This document shows positions 9,001-17,107 of a DNA stretch of 64,000 nt, one piece after another. This DNA comes from an uncultured Marinicella sp. Its GTDB lineage: Bacteria > Pseudomonadota > Gammaproteobacteria > Xanthomonadales > Marinicellaceae. The stretch's first letter is position 1; each line of letters begins with the position of its first letter. The notes beneath the pieces were generated by a model, which saw nothing but the letters and a program-made list of their open reading frames with translations, was not told where the DNA came from and did not search any database. The stretch spans positions 107,997-171,996 of the forward strand of contig CANNAM010000007.1 in the NCBI GenBank assembly GCA_947502595.1, written 5' to 3'. The translations under genes were made by a program, and so were the position numbers.

Positions 9001-9537
9001 CTCAAAAAACAACGCTTCCACACCTGTAAATTCATGAATAGGTTTGGCCTCACTCTCATGCACCGCAAACAACGGTTCAAACTTACTTTTCGCAATCGGC
9101 AGCACCGCCTGACCCTGTTTAAATGATCCTGAGACGCTGTACTTGATTGATGTTTGACCGGTCACTGAATCAGGCTGCAGTAAGTTGTCAGAATAAAATA
9201 CACTGCTGATACCGTCCACTTTAACATTCACCTGTGCGGGAGAATCCACTGGAATTTCGGTGATTTCATGTAGCAATACCCTGGCGCCAATATCTTCACC
9301 TTGAATCAGCCAGAACAACAGTTTATTGTGGTCTCTGGTTAAGTACAAAGCACCTTCGGATACCACCTCTACATAAATTTGTTGAACCTCTGCTTTGATG
9401 GGTGATGATTGCGGTTTTGTACTGCTTAAATCAGCAACAGGGGCTTGGTAGCCACTGACCATGGTGGCACATATGGTTAAACCACTGAATGCCGTTAATT
9501 TCAGGATTTTTCGTATATCCCAACTTAATTTATTCAT
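6052..9537 (-). CDS. Large exported protein with RTX-like 18-residue calcium-type repeats
   Basis: The ATG at 9537 is chosen over an in-frame codon at 9576. It has a GAGGG ribosome binding site 7 bases upstream and begins directly with a signal sequence (MNKLSWDIRKILKLTAFSG). The product is 1161 residues. Residues to about 470 form a unique, partly acidic and helical domain with no family I recognise. From there to about residue 1130 the sequence is built of hemolysin-type nonapeptides paired into 18-residue units, e.g. GGAGVDIMFGNTGDDNLS. This is the calcium-binding parallel beta-roll fold. Such proteins usually use a C-terminal type I secretion signal. Here there is a Sec-type N-terminus, and no hlyB/hlyD-like gene lies nearby. 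The role is probably structural or adhesive at the surface. The C-terminal 25 residues are hydrophobic/mixed with one Cys. Confidence 0.82.
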   Translation of the reverse strand: MNKLSWDIRKILKLTAFSGLTICATMVSGYQAPVADLSSTKPQSSPIKAEVQQIYVEVVSEGALYLTRDHNKLLFWLIQGEDIGARVLLHEITEIPVDSPAQVNVKVDGISSVFYSDNLLQPDSVTGQTSIKYSVSGSFKQGQAVLPIAKSKFEPLFAVHESEAKPIHEFTGVEALFFEQMEVYAQVAEIENSQATHAENFVTETTQLLQDYATAVLELSENTEQLLSHNEEQSLTVVDAGTAQVVQDLVAVSQVEDELNTLIRKNKDLTAYYFDCINQGEVQLQADMQAFADLADTYTEESDTDDPLEDPLDDLSEQQEDAYDLAQEDMHNCVGTEASIEQMATYQIPVNIEEEGSYHMVAEFETTAMAMMQAAELQGSKAHDIGMSFVDRAYAIAKVDDLNQFEHAFDAWVSPNYLAYTGFNAKTAWEDRIDYSKITDSQTKASETLCENYTDFDLEFNVAGVGVVIGTPLDDRIKTGNEANLVVTLQGEDCIESHGGVDFVFSGPDEDKIFGGDHHDFLIGGKDNDEIHGSAGKSYTWGNVNVDIGNLILGAGGDDSLFGGEDDADKGEDGTVATQGFTDIILGDLWFTGDAGADTIKGERGIDFIFGEQGNDTLSNAYTGAINIYGVNIKMGSFFFAGSGNDSITGSNSTGAGLTQLLGDFIFGSEGNDTANGRGGFDFMFGGAGNDVFSGGDYIDLVFGNSGDDTVKGDDGIDLVSGDSGSDKVYGNDGAFDLLLGGVGNDGMFGGKGVDLIFGSQGNDRIEGNESIDLIFAGAGTDTAHGGDGVDLIFGSQGADFLYGNAGVDIIFGGDDGDYIAGGADTDVIFGNENAGTSKRDELHGEDGVDIIFGNRGEDYINGGNGTDVLFGNADNDEIVGGAGVDIMFGNTGDDNLSGEAGTDVMFGNDGNDQMSGGDSTDVMFGNMGCDVINGGGSTDVLFGNSGADKILAGEGTDVVFGNSGNDMLYGEGGTDVLFGNSDNDYISAGSGTNIVFGNSGNDHIIGGANKDIIWGNSGNDYIAGGADKDLIWGNRGNDTIDGGSSGDIIFGNRDNDLINAGHGTDWIWGNRGDDRIRGLEGKNRIWGNRGNDILDGYLGGGDTKDKLRGNRHSDTLTGNSSNTKDKLRGGAGSDNKMRNVTLLPASLFIEPTYQVDACLQ
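6145..8010 (-). repeat. RTX-like 54-base tandem coding repeats
   Basis: The repeats correspond to 18-residue pairs of nonapeptides (GGxGxDxUF then GNxGNDxUx). In the part nearest the C-terminus the aromatic position changes from Phe to Trp (IWGNRGND) and acidic residues give way to Arg and Lys. In the first third the array is interrupted by longer insertions such as the one around TWGNVNVDIGNLILG. Long open frames on the opposite strand here are by-products of the repeat composition. Confidence 0.85.
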
Positions 9538-9931
9538 AATAATTCCCTCAGTTAATGATTGTTTTATATGTTTCAACTTCAGATGAAGTCGAATTGATGG
9601 TATGTACTTGAAGCCATCAATGAAATATAAAAGCGGGGAAAAAGGGGGTGGTTTGGTGGGTTGTTTTAGGAAGGATTTTTTTCTATGTATTTGATATTAA
9701 AATTAATTGTCTGGGACTTGAAAGTGTTTCAAGTTCAGTCTGTGTTTTGCTTGGAGCGGTCTAAATGGTGCCGGTTAAGCTTATGAATCAAGTAGGTACA
9801 ACCGACTCAAAAACAAAAATCAGAGTTTTGTGCCAATGAAATTACGCTGGTTTTTGTTGTTGCACACTTTAATCACAGGTAAGATTACTGACTCAAGATA
9901 TTCACAGTCATCACACCAAGAGGGAGTTAAT
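9538..9931. other. 394-base intergenic region between divergent genes
   Basis: It lies between the RTX-like gene (minus) and the EthD-like gene (plus) and must hold both promoters. It contains a G-rich stretch at 9634-9660 and a perfect 8-base inverted repeat, ACTTGAAA/TTTCAAGT, with a 3-base spacer at 9716-9734. That repeat could be an operator or a small hairpin. No gene is visible. Confidence 0.5.
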
Positions 9932-10252
9932 ATGCCACAAGTTAAACTGATGGTGTTGTACCCACAACCCACAGATAGTCAGCAATTTGACCAAGATTAC
10001 CAAGCCCATTTGCAGCTGTTTCATCAAAAAATGAGCATCCCAGCTGATCAGCGCCCTTATACAGTCACTAAAATGATTGCACCCCCAGTTGGGACTTCGC
10101 CGTATTACCAAATGTTCAGTTTTACTTTTCCTTCAGCAGAGGCGTTGGAGCAAACCTTGGCAACCACACAGATGCAAGAAATCGCAGCAGATGCCAGCCG
10201 CATATCAACCGGTGGAGCGCCAGTCATGTTGATCGGTAATGAAGAAAATTAA
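9932..10252 (+). CDS. EthD family protein
   Basis: The 106-residue product starts at the ATG at 9932, which has a GAGGGAG ribosome binding site 5 bases upstream. The frame is open further upstream, but that extension has no such site. The sequence MPQVKLMVLYPQPTDSQQF, with a downstream DYQAHLQLFHQK helix, matches the EthD-type dimeric alpha/beta barrel family named from the ethyl tert-butyl ether degradation locus. Members of this fold have diverse or unknown roles, so no substrate can be given. It is followed 46 bases later by a GFA-family gene, with which it may form an operon. Confidence 0.72.
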   Translation: MPQVKLMVLYPQPTDSQQFDQDYQAHLQLFHQKMSIPADQRPYTVTKMIAPPVGTSPYYQMFSFTFPSAEALEQTLATTQMQEIAADASRISTGGAPVMLIGNEEN

Positions 10253-10298
10253 TTGCCATATAAATCATGTGAAAAAAATCAGATAGTGAGGAACAACA

Positions 10299-10736
10299 AT
10301 GAGTGATAAAAAGCCAACCAGCCAACAAGCCACCGGACAGTGCCTGTGCGGTGCAGTCAGCCTATTAGCCACTGCAGTCAACCCGCAGGTCGGTGCTTGT
10401 CATTGTAATATGTGTCGAAAATGGTCTGGAGGACCTTTAATGGCTGTTGATTGTGGTACAGAAGTTGGTTTTACCGGTCATGAATTTATTGGTGTTTATG
10501 CGTCATCTGAATGGGCCGAACGTGGCTTTTGTAAGCAGTGTGGCAGTGCATTGTTTTATAAGCTCAAAGCAAGTGGCCAATACATACTGCCAGCCGGCAT
10601 TCTCGATATTGAACCTGAATTGGTCTTTGACCATCAAGTTTTCATTGATGAAAAACCCAGATACTACAGTTTTTCTAACACAACTAAAAACATGACTGGT
10701 GCCGAGTTATTTGCCATGTATGGGGCTGAGGAATAA
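10299..10736 (+). CDS. GFA (CENP-V/GFA) family zinc protein
   Basis: A 145-residue protein with the zinc-binding cysteine pattern of the glutathione-dependent formaldehyde-activating (GFA) fold: CLCGAV near residue 15, ACHCNMCRKWSG near residue 33 and GFCKQCGSALF near residue 75. The name comes from one enzyme that makes S-hydroxymethylglutathione; most relatives, probably including this one, are uncharacterised. A GAGGAA ribosome binding site lies 6-7 bases before the ATG. A second GFA paralog is encoded at 20798-21187; the two share the Cys pattern but little else. Confidence 0.85.
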   Translation: MSDKKPTSQQATGQCLCGAVSLLATAVNPQVGACHCNMCRKWSGGPLMAVDCGTEVGFTGHEFIGVYASSEWAERGFCKQCGSALFYKLKASGQYILPAGILDIEPELVFDHQVFIDEKPRYYSFSNTTKNMTGAELFAMYGAEE

Positions 10737-10824
10737 CTTGGTTAAGGGACCGCCGTCAGCTCGCCGGCATAAGTTTAAAACAAAGGGACGATGTGCCCCT
10801 TATAATTCATGTTGGTTGATGGGC

Positions 10825-11817
10825 TTAATAATCTTGGTGTAGGTTACCCGCACGCCATGCGTTGTACCCGGCTTCGACACGAATAGCGCCGCCACTGACA
10901 TTTGACATAAACCCCTTGGCAATGTTTGATTGGCCTCCAGTTACGCTGGAGCCTGTCGCGGTGGCTTGGTTGCCAGAACCACTGCTTACACTGGAATATT
11001 CGCCAATAGCATGGTTTCTTTGGCCGCCAGATACACTGGAATATACACCCTCTGCAGTATTCTTGATGCCAGCTGAAATACTTGAATATAAGCCTGTGGC
11101 GGTATTTTCTCTGCCACCTAATATACTGCTGTATTTTCCATTGGTTACGTTGTCATAACCACCTGTAATGCTGGAAAAGTAAGCATGCGTTTCATTGTAT
11201 CGTCCTCCACTTATATTTGAATAAATAGCTGCTGTGTAGTTAGCTATTCCACCTAAAATATTGGAATAGTTGGCATTTGATGTGTTGCCCACTCCGGCAA
11301 TAATGGAGCCATAATCATCATAGGAGTTGTTCGATCCGATGATCAGATTGTGTGAACCTCGGCGAACATTGTTGCCCCATTGATAACCATTTAAGGTGCA
11401 CCTTGATTGTAGTGTGTAAATAGGGTTTGAACAAAAATACAGGCTGTTTGAGGAAGTCTCATTGTAACCAATAATCAAGTTGCCCAGTCCATTGACAACC
11501 CTGTCTGTTCTTCCTGTGCCATTGTCCACTTGTACATTGATGGCATTAAATATGGCGATGGGGTGGCCATCTTTGAAACCCAGTTTTAAATAACCGTCTA
11601 AGGCCAAAACTGAGTTGTCGTCCATTATATTGATTTGTTGTTCTAATCTTTTAATAGTGGTTTTTGATTGATCTAATTCAGTTTTTAACCGTTGGAATTG
11701 TTGTACTAAAGACTCAAGCTTTTCGGCTTGGGTTGGGTTAAGGCTGTTATTAAGCTCGGTTGCACCAGCCAGTGTTGTTGTAGAGGCTAAGACAGCCAGG
11801 TAAATGATGCTTTTCAT
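10825..11817 (-). CDS. Exported coiled-coil protein with YadA-head-like repeats
   Basis: A 330-residue protein with a Sec signal (MKSIIYLAVLASTTTLAGA). A coiled coil of roughly residues 28-66 follows (LESLVQQFQRLKTELDQSK and onwards). The C-terminal half is a run of about ten 15-residue repeats such as YSSISAGIKNTAEGV and YSSVSGGQRNHAIGE. They resemble the left-handed trimeric beta-roll repeats of YadA-type adhesin heads. There is no C-terminal translocator barrel, so it is not a self-sufficient trimeric autotransporter. The order (coil first, head last) is also the reverse of YadA. It is probably a trimeric surface or periplasmic structural protein. It is convergent with the GFA gene. Confidence 0.72.
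   Translation of the reverse strand: MKSIIYLAVLASTTTLAGATELNNSLNPTQAEKLESLVQQFQRLKTELDQSKTTIKRLEQQINIMDDNSVLALDGYLKLGFKDGHPIAIFNAINVQVDNGTGRTDRVVNGLGNLIIGYNETSSNSLYFCSNPIYTLQSRCTLNGYQWGNNVRRGSHNLIIGSNNSYDDYGSIIAGVGNTSNANYSNILGGIANYTAAIYSNISGGRYNETHAYFSSITGGYDNVTNGKYSSILGGRENTATGLYSSISAGIKNTAEGVYSSVSGGQRNHAIGEYSSVSSGSGNQATATGSSVTGGQSNIAKGFMSNVSGGAIRVEAGYNAWRAGNLHQDY
10870..11330 (-). repeat. 45-base coding repeats of the YadA-head-like protein
   Basis: Successive 15-residue units keep a Ser-Ser/Asn-(Ile/Val)-(Ser/Leu)-Gly-Gly core and an Asn-x-(Ala/Thr) turn, so the DNA repeats imperfectly every 45 bases. Units are diverged, not identical, indicating an old array. Confidence 0.7.
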
Positions 11818-12063
11818 ATTGTGTCTCTGCTAAAAAAGTGAATGATGTCTATTTATTCGATAAACTGTTAGTAAACATGACATACAATTGAATGAATTTG
11901 ATTTAAAGGTATTGTTATTTCGTACCAAAGGATTGTTTTTTAGACTGATTTTATTATGAATAAAAAAACAATAGAATTCAGTGGTGCTAACTGTCAGAAT
12001 TAAAACTACTTGGTTTGTGTGCGGGTCAATAGGAATCATAAATTAGAAGGAGGAGGGCAGTTC

Positions 12064-15000
12064 ATGAAATTTATATTTTTTATCATTGGTGGATTGATTT
12101 TTGGCTTGTTCAGCAATGATGAATGGGGCGTTTGGGTTGGTGGTTTTTTAGGCTTTTTACTGGCTTGGATTAAGTCTTTAAGTAATAAGATTAATCAGTT
12201 AGAGTCCAGGCTACTGGACAATGAAGCCAAAAGTGCCATCAGTGCCAGTGGTTTCACTTCTGAACAGCCCGTTGCTTCTCAACAGACTACAGTTGATGAG
12301 GGTTCAGAGTCTGCGCATGACATTGATTCAATTCCGGCAGTTGCTATGGACATTGAAAATAAATCAGAATGGTCTGTGCAACAACATTCAGAACGGCCAA
12401 TTGATGAACCAGTCAGTGAGTCTTTGGCTGAAACTGCCACTGATCAATTGCTTACAGCGCAGCAAATGGATGAGGAAGACAGCGATCAGAACATACCGCT
12501 AATACCTGCAGAAGACATTTCACTGAGTGATGCACAAGTCGAAGCTGAACAGGCAGCCGCAGCAAGGGTTCCAGCTGCACCTTCAGCCTCTGAATTGGCA
12601 ATCAGCAAGGGTATACAAAAAATAAAAGACTGGGTGGTGGGTTATTTTACCGGTGGTAATTCCTTGGTCAGAACCGGTATGCTGGTGTTGTTTGTGGGTG
12701 TGGCCTTCTTATTAAAATATGTCGCAGAACGCACTGTAGTGCCTGTAGAAGCTCGCTATGTTGGCATCGTGTTGGGTAGCTTGGTGTTGTTGGGATTGGG
12801 TTGGCGTTTTCGGCACAAAAGACCCGGTTTCGCGCTGAGTTTACAAGGCGGTGGTATTGGGGTGTTGTATTTAACTTTGTTTGCTGCCATGCGGTTGCAT
12901 CAATTGTTACCCCCATCAGTGGTTTTATTGTGTCTGGTCGGCATTGTGGTTTTATCAGCCACATTAGCCGTTTTACAAAACTCTATGGCCTTGGCCGTTA
13001 TTGGTATCGCAGGTGGCTTCGCAGCACCCATATTGACCTCAACTGGCAGCGGCAGCCATGTGCAGTTATTTACTTATTACCTGTTGTTAAACTTCAGTAT
13101 ATTAGGCATCGCTTGGTTTAAATCTTGGCGTTTGTTGAATGTGGTTGGTTTTGTTGCTACTTTTGCAGTGGGCAGTGTTTGGGGCGCTCAGTTTTATCAG
13201 CCACCATATTTTACCTCGGTCGAACCGTTTCTGATTGCACATTTTCTGTTGTATGTGCTGATAGCGGTGTTATTTGCTTTTAAACAACCACCAAAACTCA
13301 AAGGCATCAACGATGGTACCCTTATTTTTGGTACGCCAATTGTGGTGTTTTCACTGCAAGCGGCTTTGGTCAAAGACATGGATTATGGTCTGGCATATTC
13401 AGCATTGATTATGGGTGTGTTTTATGTGGCCTTGGCATACCTGATTAAAATGCTGCATCGGCCATTTTTTAAAGATTTGATTGAGTCATTCATCGCCTTG
13501 GGTGTAGGCTTCGGCACCTTGGCAATTCCACTGGGCTTTGATGGCCGCGTCACTTCGGCGATGTGGGTGGCAGAAGCCAGTGCCTTGGTCTGGGTCGGTA
13601 TTCGACAAAGCAGGATGTTACCACGTTTCAGTGGATATGCTTTGGCGGTGCTGGGCTCGTTGGCTTTTTTTGTGGAACCTGAGGCGAACAAAAATGTATT
13701 GGCCTTTTTAAATGCCGATTTCATTGGGGTCTTGATCATCGTCATGGCCACAGCTTTTATGGGCTTGTATGCACGGCAACACCAAGGTCGGTTGTTGCCT
13801 ATCGAAACGCCTTGGGTGTCACATCTGATGCTGTTGGCTACAGTGTTGTGGTGGGTCGTCGGTGGCATTGATGAAATAAATAAGCACTTCAATGGCAGTG
13901 CCTATTACATCCAACAACTGTGGATGCTGGGTACCACTTTAATGCTGATTTACTCTGCAGAAAAACTGACTTATCGCTTGTTACTTCACTGCGCTTTGTT
14001 GGTCAATGTGTTGATGTGGCCGTTGTTGCTAAATATGAGCAGCCAGTCTGTTGATGAGGCGATGTTCTTTAACCCTCGGTTTGTTGCTTTGGCAGTGGTG
14101 GGGTTGTTCTATTTAGTGATGTCACCCTTCTGGAGTTTAAAGTTAAGGGGCTCAATGAATGGCCGTATAAAAAACCTGAATTTGTGGGCGAGCCGCTATT
14201 TTCTGGCCGTTGGGATCATCACTTGGCTGTTTGCTATGGTGTTTGATATCCACAAGTTTTTACCTGCAGAAAAATTGTTATGGACGGAACTGTTGATGGC
14301 ATCAACAGCAGCCATGTTATTGTGGACTGGACACAAACGCCAATGGCTTGATTTTAACTGGGCCGCATTGGGCGTTGTATTTGCCATGGCACTGCCGTTG
14401 TATGTGACTTTTGTAACCTTGCAATGGTCATTGCCGCCAATGGTTGATGCTTGGCCAGTATTCAATGTGGCATGTTTGTCATTATTGATTTATTGCTTGG
14501 CGCATTTTGTGATGGCTTATTACTGGCAAGCCAAGATGTTGAAAGCATCTGATCTGTCGAAGGGGATTGCGGCTGCTTTGTTGCTGTTGGCATTGGTGAT
14601 TTGGTTCACCAATGGGGTGATGGAGTCACAAGCTTTCCTTAACGCCCCACACTGGCTGCCTGCGGTCATTGTTTTTGTCAGTGCTTCTTGGTTGCTGTTT
14701 GTGTTGTTGGCACATCAGCTTAACTGGTCAGACTTACATAAAGTTAAATACCTGGCCACAGCAGTTTTAGTCTTTTTGCTTATCATCACGCCGAATTTTC
14801 AAGATTATCACACTTCATTTGGTCTGTTGGCTTGGTTGATGGCATTTGTGGTTAATTATTGGTTGCTGAAAGTTTATGATAAACAACTGGATAAAGTCAG
14901 TGTTGCATTTCACGTCGTCAGTTTGATGGGTTTGAGTTGGCTGTTGATGTATGAATTGACACAGTTGATTGAATGGCAGTTTGGCAGCATTAATATTTGG

Positions 15001-15732
15001 CACAGCAGTGCTTCTGTTGTGATGTTGTTGTTGATAATGGGCCTGGTGTTTGTATTACGTGATCGTGTGGCTTGGCCTTTAAAAGCACACCCTGTGGCTT
15101 ATTTTTATTGGGCGCTGCCGTTATTGATGGCCATCCAGTGGCTGCAATTATTGGAGCTGAACTTGAGCTATCCAGGTGGGTCATCCGTTTTACCTTATGT
15201 GCCAGTCTTGAATGTGATAGATTTGGTCGGTATCGGTTCATTGTATCTGGCTTATAAAATGCAAAAGACTGATCAAACAAAACTTTTTATCCCAGCTGTA
15301 CGCATCAGGTACAGTCTGTTCGCAATGATGGGTTTCTTGTTGCTGAATGCTTCAATGCTGCGCTGTTTCCATTATTGGTACGGTATAGACTATAAGCTTA
15401 AAGACCTGATGTCATCATTTATGGTACAAACGGGGTTCAGTATTCTGTGGGCTGCTACTGCAGTCACATTGATGGTGTTGGCGGCACGTAAAAAGTGGCG
15501 GCCATTGTGGTTGCTTGGCTTAGGCTTGATGATAGCGGTGGTGGCAAAATTATTTTTAGTTGATATGTCAGCTTCAGGCAGTATTGAGCGGATTGTGGCG
15601 TTTTTATCAGTTGGCTTTTTACTTTCGGTGGTGGGTTATTTTTCACCGTTACCTCCCGAAAACAAGTTGGACAAAACAACAGATCAGCTGGGTGATCACA
15701 AAGCAGATAAGGAAACTGTTTATGAACAATAA
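12064..15732 (+). CDS. DUF2339 family polytopic membrane protein
   Basis: The ATG at 12064 follows a strong AGGAGGAGGG ribosome binding site, giving 1222 residues. The N-terminus has a membrane hairpin (FIFFIIGGLIFGLFS and WVGGFLGFLLAWI). Next come a short coiled coil (IKSLSNKINQLESRL) and an acidic Glu/Gln/Ala-rich linker to about residue 185. The remainder is a very long array of well over twenty hydrophobic segments with Trp-rich loops, characteristic of DUF2339. The biochemical function of the family is unknown. The downstream DUF3999 gene overlaps by 11 bases, and the two are probably translated together and act as a pair in the inner membrane. Confidence 0.88.
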   Translation: MKFIFFIIGGLIFGLFSNDEWGVWVGGFLGFLLAWIKSLSNKINQLESRLLDNEAKSAISASGFTSEQPVASQQTTVDEGSESAHDIDSIPAVAMDIENKSEWSVQQHSERPIDEPVSESLAETATDQLLTAQQMDEEDSDQNIPLIPAEDISLSDAQVEAEQAAAARVPAAPSASELAISKGIQKIKDWVVGYFTGGNSLVRTGMLVLFVGVAFLLKYVAERTVVPVEARYVGIVLGSLVLLGLGWRFRHKRPGFALSLQGGGIGVLYLTLFAAMRLHQLLPPSVVLLCLVGIVVLSATLAVLQNSMALAVIGIAGGFAAPILTSTGSGSHVQLFTYYLLLNFSILGIAWFKSWRLLNVVGFVATFAVGSVWGAQFYQPPYFTSVEPFLIAHFLLYVLIAVLFAFKQPPKLKGINDGTLIFGTPIVVFSLQAALVKDMDYGLAYSALIMGVFYVALAYLIKMLHRPFFKDLIESFIALGVGFGTLAIPLGFDGRVTSAMWVAEASALVWVGIRQSRMLPRFSGYALAVLGSLAFFVEPEANKNVLAFLNADFIGVLIIVMATAFMGLYARQHQGRLLPIETPWVSHLMLLATVLWWVVGGIDEINKHFNGSAYYIQQLWMLGTTLMLIYSAEKLTYRLLLHCALLVNVLMWPLLLNMSSQSVDEAMFFNPRFVALAVVGLFYLVMSPFWSLKLRGSMNGRIKNLNLWASRYFLAVGIITWLFAMVFDIHKFLPAEKLLWTELLMASTAAMLLWTGHKRQWLDFNWAALGVVFAMALPLYVTFVTLQWSLPPMVDAWPVFNVACLSLLIYCLAHFVMAYYWQAKMLKASDLSKGIAAALLLLALVIWFTNGVMESQAFLNAPHWLPAVIVFVSASWLLFVLLAHQLNWSDLHKVKYLATAVLVFLLIITPNFQDYHTSFGLLAWLMAFVVNYWLLKVYDKQLDKVSVAFHVVSLMGLSWLLMYELTQLIEWQFGSINIWHSSASVVMLLLIMGLVFVLRDRVAWPLKAHPVAYFYWALPLLMAIQWLQLLELNLSYPGGSSVLPYVPVLNVIDLVGIGSLYLAYKMQKTDQTKLFIPAVRIRYSLFAMMGFLLLNASMLRCFHYWYGIDYKLKDLMSSFMVQTGFSILWAATAVTLMVLAARKKWRPLWLLGLGLMIAVVAKLFLVDMSASGSIERIVAFLSVGFLLSVVGYFSPLPPENKLDKTTDQLGDHKADKETVYEQ

Positions 15733-17107
15733 TAAAATGCTGTTGCTGCTATTTCTGACCTTTACTGCCCAAGTTGCAGCAGTTGAGTTTACATACCAAC
15801 TGCCCCTTGAAACCAATCAGTCTGCTGATGCCACAGGTTATGAACTGCAATTACCACCTGTGGTCTATGAAAAAACCACCAATCCGATGATTCGAGATTT
15901 GCGGGTAAAAAATGCCCAGGGTGATGATGTGCCGATGCGCATGACTTTATTGCAGGATGAAATTAAACAAAGCCTGTCAGCAACCACACTGCCTATTTTT
16001 TCTTTGAACCAGACCATCAGTACACCGTTGCGTAGTCAACAAGTCAGCACCACTTGGCAAGGTGACGTGCGCCAATTCAGTGTAGAAACCTCCGAATCGG
16101 TCCAAAACTACATTCGCAGTCAAGAACAGGTCCTGCATGATCGTTTGTTGTTGGATGCATCGCTGGTAAAAACGTCAGCTGTGGCAGCTTTAGAGTTGCA
16201 GTGGCAGTTTGATAGGCCAGGTAATCGAGTCTTTTATGTAGAACTGAAGGGCAGCCACGACTTGTCAAGTTGGCAGATTTTGGCAGCAAAGCATAAATTG
16301 ATTGAATTAAATACTGGTCAAAAGGTCATCCTTGAAAATACCATTGCTCTGAACGGCCAGACATTTAATTATTATCAGCTGCGTTTTTTAGGTGAGCCCG
16401 TACCTGTGGTCACAGAAGTCAAAGCGCTGTTGAAAAGCCATGCTTTGGAACAACCCTTGCTCACCCGTGTTGTAGGTGATTTTGAAGTTTTAGAAACTGA
16501 TAAATACGGTCACGCGATTGTTTGGGATACAGGTGGCTATTTCCCAATTGAAAAAGTAGACATTGATTTTGACTATAAAAACCTGATGGCCGAGGTGCAG
16601 CTTTATGCCAGGAATTCACTAAACTCTCCTTGGCAACAGGTCATCAGCAGCCAACTGTATCAAGTAGGCAGTGGTGATATGGCCATGGAGAAAAACAGCT
16701 TGAGCTTTCGAGCCAATCACAACCGTTTTTGGAAACTGACCAGCCAATCCAGTATCAGCAGCCAGTGGGTAAAGGGCGTGTCACTGAGTTGGCGACCCCA
16801 TCAAATTCAATTCTTGGCGCAAGGTAGCGGTCCTTACAGCTTGTTTTTTGCTAGTAAAAACTTGAAATCCTTGCCATCTAACGGCTGGTATCAGCAGTTA
16901 AACAATAAAATGAAAACAAATTTGTTTTCGAATCAAATTAAATTGGGCTCGCTGCAGGTGTTAACCCCAAAGCCAAAAAAACCTGATCCCGAACCTGAAA
17001 GCCCAATAGGTCGTTGGCTGTTTTGGGGTTTGTTGGTGGTGGTGCTCAGTGTGCTGTTTATTATGGCCAACCGATTGATGAAAGAGGTTTCAAATGAAGA
17101 TAACTAA
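15722..17107 (+). CDS. DUF3999 family exported, membrane-anchored protein
   Basis: A 461-residue protein read from the ATG at 15722, which lies 11 bases inside the DUF2339 gene and has AAGGA upstream. It has an N-terminal signal (MLLLLFLTFTAQVAA), a long beta-rich periplasmic part and a C-terminal membrane anchor (WLFWGLLVVVLSVLFIMANR). Internal WQQV, WRPHQI and PYSLFFASK motifs fit DUF3999, which I recall being found next to DUF2339. I infer a periplasmic partner of the DUF2339 membrane protein. No enzymatic motif is seen. The longer open frame starting at 15560 lies inside the upstream gene and is not used. Confidence 0.85.
   Translation: MNNNKMLLLLFLTFTAQVAAVEFTYQLPLETNQSADATGYELQLPPVVYEKTTNPMIRDLRVKNAQGDDVPMRMTLLQDEIKQSLSATTLPIFSLNQTISTPLRSQQVSTTWQGDVRQFSVETSESVQNYIRSQEQVLHDRLLLDASLVKTSAVAALELQWQFDRPGNRVFYVELKGSHDLSSWQILAAKHKLIELNTGQKVILENTIALNGQTFNYYQLRFLGEPVPVVTEVKALLKSHALEQPLLTRVVGDFEVLETDKYGHAIVWDTGGYFPIEKVDIDFDYKNLMAEVQLYARNSLNSPWQQVISSQLYQVGSGDMAMEKNSLSFRANHNRFWKLTSQSSISSQWVKGVSLSWRPHQIQFLAQGSGPYSLFFASKNLKSLPSNGWYQQLNNKMKTNLFSNQIKLGSLQVLTPKPKKPDPEPESPIGRWLFWGLLVVVLSVLFIMANRLMKEVSNEDN

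Noticed and set aside
9634..9660. G-rich stretch that could suggest a G-quadruplex
   Set aside because: Only three runs of three or more G are present, so a stable three-tier quadruplex is not supported.
10741..10805. Terminator between the convergent GFA gene and YadA-like gene
   Set aside because: Only a five-base AAGGG/CCCTT stem with a long loop is visible; too weak to call.
11830..12039. 69-codon minus-strand frame before the DUF2339 gene
   Set aside because: It lacks a ribosome binding site and lies in the promoter region of two divergent genes; the product has no recognisable feature.
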